64,000 bases of DNA. Origin: Cercis canadensis (Eukaryota > Streptophyta > Magnoliopsida > Fabales > Fabaceae). The notes below the pieces were generated by a model, which saw nothing but the letters and a program-made list of their open reading frames with translations, had not been told where the DNA came from and ran no database searches. The stretch is from contig QAOA01008415.1 in assembly GCA_003255065.1 (NCBI GenBank), forward strand, positions 1-64,000. The letters run 5' to 3'. A program made the position numbers and the translations under genes. Below, in pieces: positions 61,696 through 64,000 of the stretch. Numbering within the stretch: the stretch's first letter is position 1; every line of letters begins with the position of its first letter.

Positions 61696-63758
61696 TATGT
61701 GCGGATCTAGAAATTTTATGCAGTGGGGGCAATGAATGATGCTTGAATTTGCTTAATATTTAGTGGGGATAATTTTACAAATATTCATGGACAAACTCCA
61801 ACACAATTGCGTTGATGCCTAGCATTTCTCAATCTTCTTGAAAAGACTAAGTCAGCCTCATTCACAAAGTAGGAATGGTGGTGACAAAGAGAATGAAGAA
61901 CTTGTATTAATTCAATTGATGCTTTAAATAATTAGCTTCTTATTTGTTTTTTGCCAAATGAGAAGCCTTATTTATTTATACTAACTCTTCTCCCTTATGG
62001 ACATTGGAGGTCGTTCTAAATGAACGGTGTAGAGATTGAGCTCTAAAAGCTTCCTACCTCTATTCCTCTAAAATATCTTAGAAAATTATATGCATATATA
62101 AGAAAAATATTTAAAGAGAAATGAATATATTTTACATAATAGTACCTTTCTTTAACATTTTCTTACTATTTGGTCCCAACTAAATTCAACTGAACTCAAT
62201 TTCATTTGTGAAAAAAGTATGAGATTCATGTCAATATTTAACCACATATAAGCCACACATTTTGTGGTAGTGAGTAGTGGATGCAATTTTATATTTTTAA
62301 TGGAAGAAGTAACTTTATATTAAATTATATATATAGTCATTAAAAATTATTTCATGTTCCTTATACATAAATCCGTCACTTAGTTGTTTATTTATTATTG
62401 AGCATGCCGACTTTCGATCAAATAGGATGTTCAGGAGTTAACCTCTCTGTTATTTGTCGTATCCTTACCTACCATGTCATATTGACACATTTGATTTAAA
62501 TTTCTATGCAAAAAGCACATGGAGTCCAAACCAAGAGAGTTGAGAGTTTCCTTCTCTCAAATCTCAATTGAAGCAAATCAAGTGCAACATGTGTACCATG
62601 TTGGTGTACACAGCTAGGAGCAATAATTTTTATACACATAACATGTTTATTGAAATGTGCAACAAGTGAAGGTAAAGTCAAAACTGATGTTGAGATTTAT
62701 GCGTGACTATAGGCTCATTTCATGGTGAAAGTTTCTTCTTTTTACTTTTAACATTAATGAATAGTACTAAATTTTCTTACTTATGTCAAGTATAAGCACT
62801 TTCCTAGGTTATACTTATAAGTGATTAGTATCGCACTTTAATTTGGGCATAGGAATAAATTGAACAATTAGATTAATTATAATTTAGATTTTTCTTGAAC
62901 TATGGTTTTTTTCCTTATTTTTAAATATTTTTATACTTAATTATATTTAATTAGGGATTATAGTTATTAGAAAGGACCAAATAACTTATAACTGAGTAGT
63001 ATTAAGGTCATCATTAAGACTTGAGAGTTCTAGGTTTGAATCTAGAGTCATAGCCAAAAGTACTATAAAAAAAAAAGTTATTAGAAAGGAGAGCCCTCAC
63101 ATGAGTGGCATATGATTGTTCTGTCAATGAATTAATAAAAATATGAACGAAAGCTTTTTTTGCACAAATTATAAAGCTTAAGGGTTTCTTGCACCTTTTT
63201 AAACCTTAGGGTTTTTTTTTTACATATAAGCCGAAATTAAAGGAAGTTCCCTACATCTTACTCATTTTTCATTAACATTATAAAAGAAAATATTTAAGCT
63301 CCTAGTATAAAATGAGAAGTTCAAATAGCAATTTTGTCATCCATTCCAAAATTCAAAGCCATAGCAAGAGAAGAACTCATGAGTTAACTAGATCAAATAA
63401 AAGTTATTAATAATAATTTAAGTTCTATACATATTCTTATCTCTCTTAGACAAAAAAATATACTTTTTCGTAGTATTCTACAAATTGTATTGTGTGTTTA
63501 TTTATTCTTATAATTTTTTAATTCAAAATTTAACCTATAGTTATTATTTTTTGGATAATTATAACACTATACATAACTACATTTATAAATTATTTTTTGG
63601 ATCTGCCCCTAGGGGTTGTGGAGACGAGCAATATTTTAGTGGGAGGAAATTACTATAAATAATAGAGGTTATGAGATTATTATATATGCATTACATGTAA
63701 TGTCTTTGAGCTCTTGGGGGCAACTGCCCCCACAAGCTACAACGTGGATCCGGCCCTG
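61696..63758. mobile_element. hAT-like nonautonomous element, ~2.06 kb
   Basis: Inserted in the FHA2-intron copy, with a perfect 8-bp duplication atagcaat (61688-61695 and 63759-63766), the length typical of hAT elements. The FHA2 intron shows the unoccupied site (accatataaaaatgctaaat). Ends are imperfect inverted repeats: tatgtgcggatctag on the left against cagggccggatccac (reverse of the right end), each followed by a tgggggca block. No transposase frame is visible. Confidence 0.7.
62977..63075 (+). mobile_element. SINE inside the hAT-like element
   Basis: 99 bp with a tRNA-like 5' part (taacttataactgagtagta), a box B-like ggtttgaatctagag, and a 3' A run. It is flanked by a perfect 15-bp duplication agttattagaaagga (62962-62976 and 63076-63090). 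A second, reversed member lies at about 20036-20133. The insertion is younger than the hAT-like element holding it. Confidence 0.75.
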
Positions 63759-64000
63759 ATAGCAATGCTAAATTGGAGAAACATTTTTTAGGCAGATACT
63801 ACTAGGTTGCTCAAAATTTATATATATACATCACCATATACTTGTTACCTACATAAATAATTATATAATGATGTATGGACTGAATTGTAAAAATCTAGAT
63901 GATCACACTGATAAATTAATAATCGCTTTGGCTGAACTTACTACTTTTCAAGCTATGTTGCCACATAGTATTCGTCTTTTATATTGTTTCATTTTTTATT

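Larger units (their letters stand above)
61467..63885 (+). repeat. Dispersed copy of FHA2 intron 1 sequence
   Basis: 61467-61695 and 63767-63885 align with 33716-34084 and 35911-36310 (tttgtcaatttttaactatg, gacaggatagaataatctc, ttaggttgctcaaaat, gatgtatggact). The FHA2 intron therefore either contains a dispersed repeat or donated a segment here. The copy is split by the hAT-like element. Confidence 0.8.

Noticed and set aside
1..64000. CRISPR arrays, bacterial operons, rRNA genes
   Set aside because: None seen; the DNA is plant nuclear. No convincing full tRNA gene was found, only tRNA-like SINE pieces.

Overview
This is nuclear DNA from a eudicot plant. The genes are split by GT-AG introns, intergenic DNA is AT-rich, and the window is full of plant transposons (Copia, chromodomain Ty3/gypsy, Mutator-like, hAT-like, SINE). 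The sequence alone does not name the species. Exon coordinates below were read by hand from splice signals and frame continuity.

Layout. 1-1.6 kb: foldback and repeat DNA. 1.7-6.4 kb (+): eight-exon gene for a membrane protein of ER body-like (MEB) protein, with a small assembly duplication in its last exon. 6.7-9.1 kb: repeats and the next promoter. 9.2-13.2 kb (+): two-exon trypsin-fold protein. 13.2-25 kb: repeat-rich DNA carrying three small RALF-like secreted-peptide genes (16.5 kb +, 21.1 kb -, 22.6 kb +), a promoter relic of a fourth (24.5 kb) and a splicing-factor SF3B1 fragment. 25.2-28.7 kb (-): DPM3, the small anchoring subunit of dolichol-phosphate mannose synthase. 30.2-38.1 kb (+): FHA-domain protein of the FHA2 type; its exons 2 and 3 appear twice because a 2.2-kb block is repeated on either side of a single N. 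38.6-56.4 kb: an SLF-like F-box pseudogene and its 3' flank, blown apart by a solo LTR, an LTR-like element, a chromodomain gypsy element, a Pack-MULE carrying endo-beta-mannosidase exons, and a Copia element. 56.5 kb: an orphan 3' exon of a T2 ribonuclease. 56.9 kb: an almost perfect Mutator-type palindrome. 59.0-60.3 kb (+): the intact F-box paralogue, lying between two inverted copies of its own upstream region. 61.2-64 kb: a hAT-like element with a SINE inside it, inserted into a copy of FHA2 intron sequence.

Three themes deserve attention. First, four of the seven single-N positions are flanked by direct duplications with some allelic-looking differences, so several apparent duplications are probably unmerged haplotype contigs. 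Second, the intact F-box copy acts as an empty-site reference that dates and delimits each insertion in its broken sister. Third, the window holds two families often linked to signalling or self-recognition (RALF-like peptides; SLF-like F-box genes next to a T2 RNase exon), both in a state of local birth and decay.
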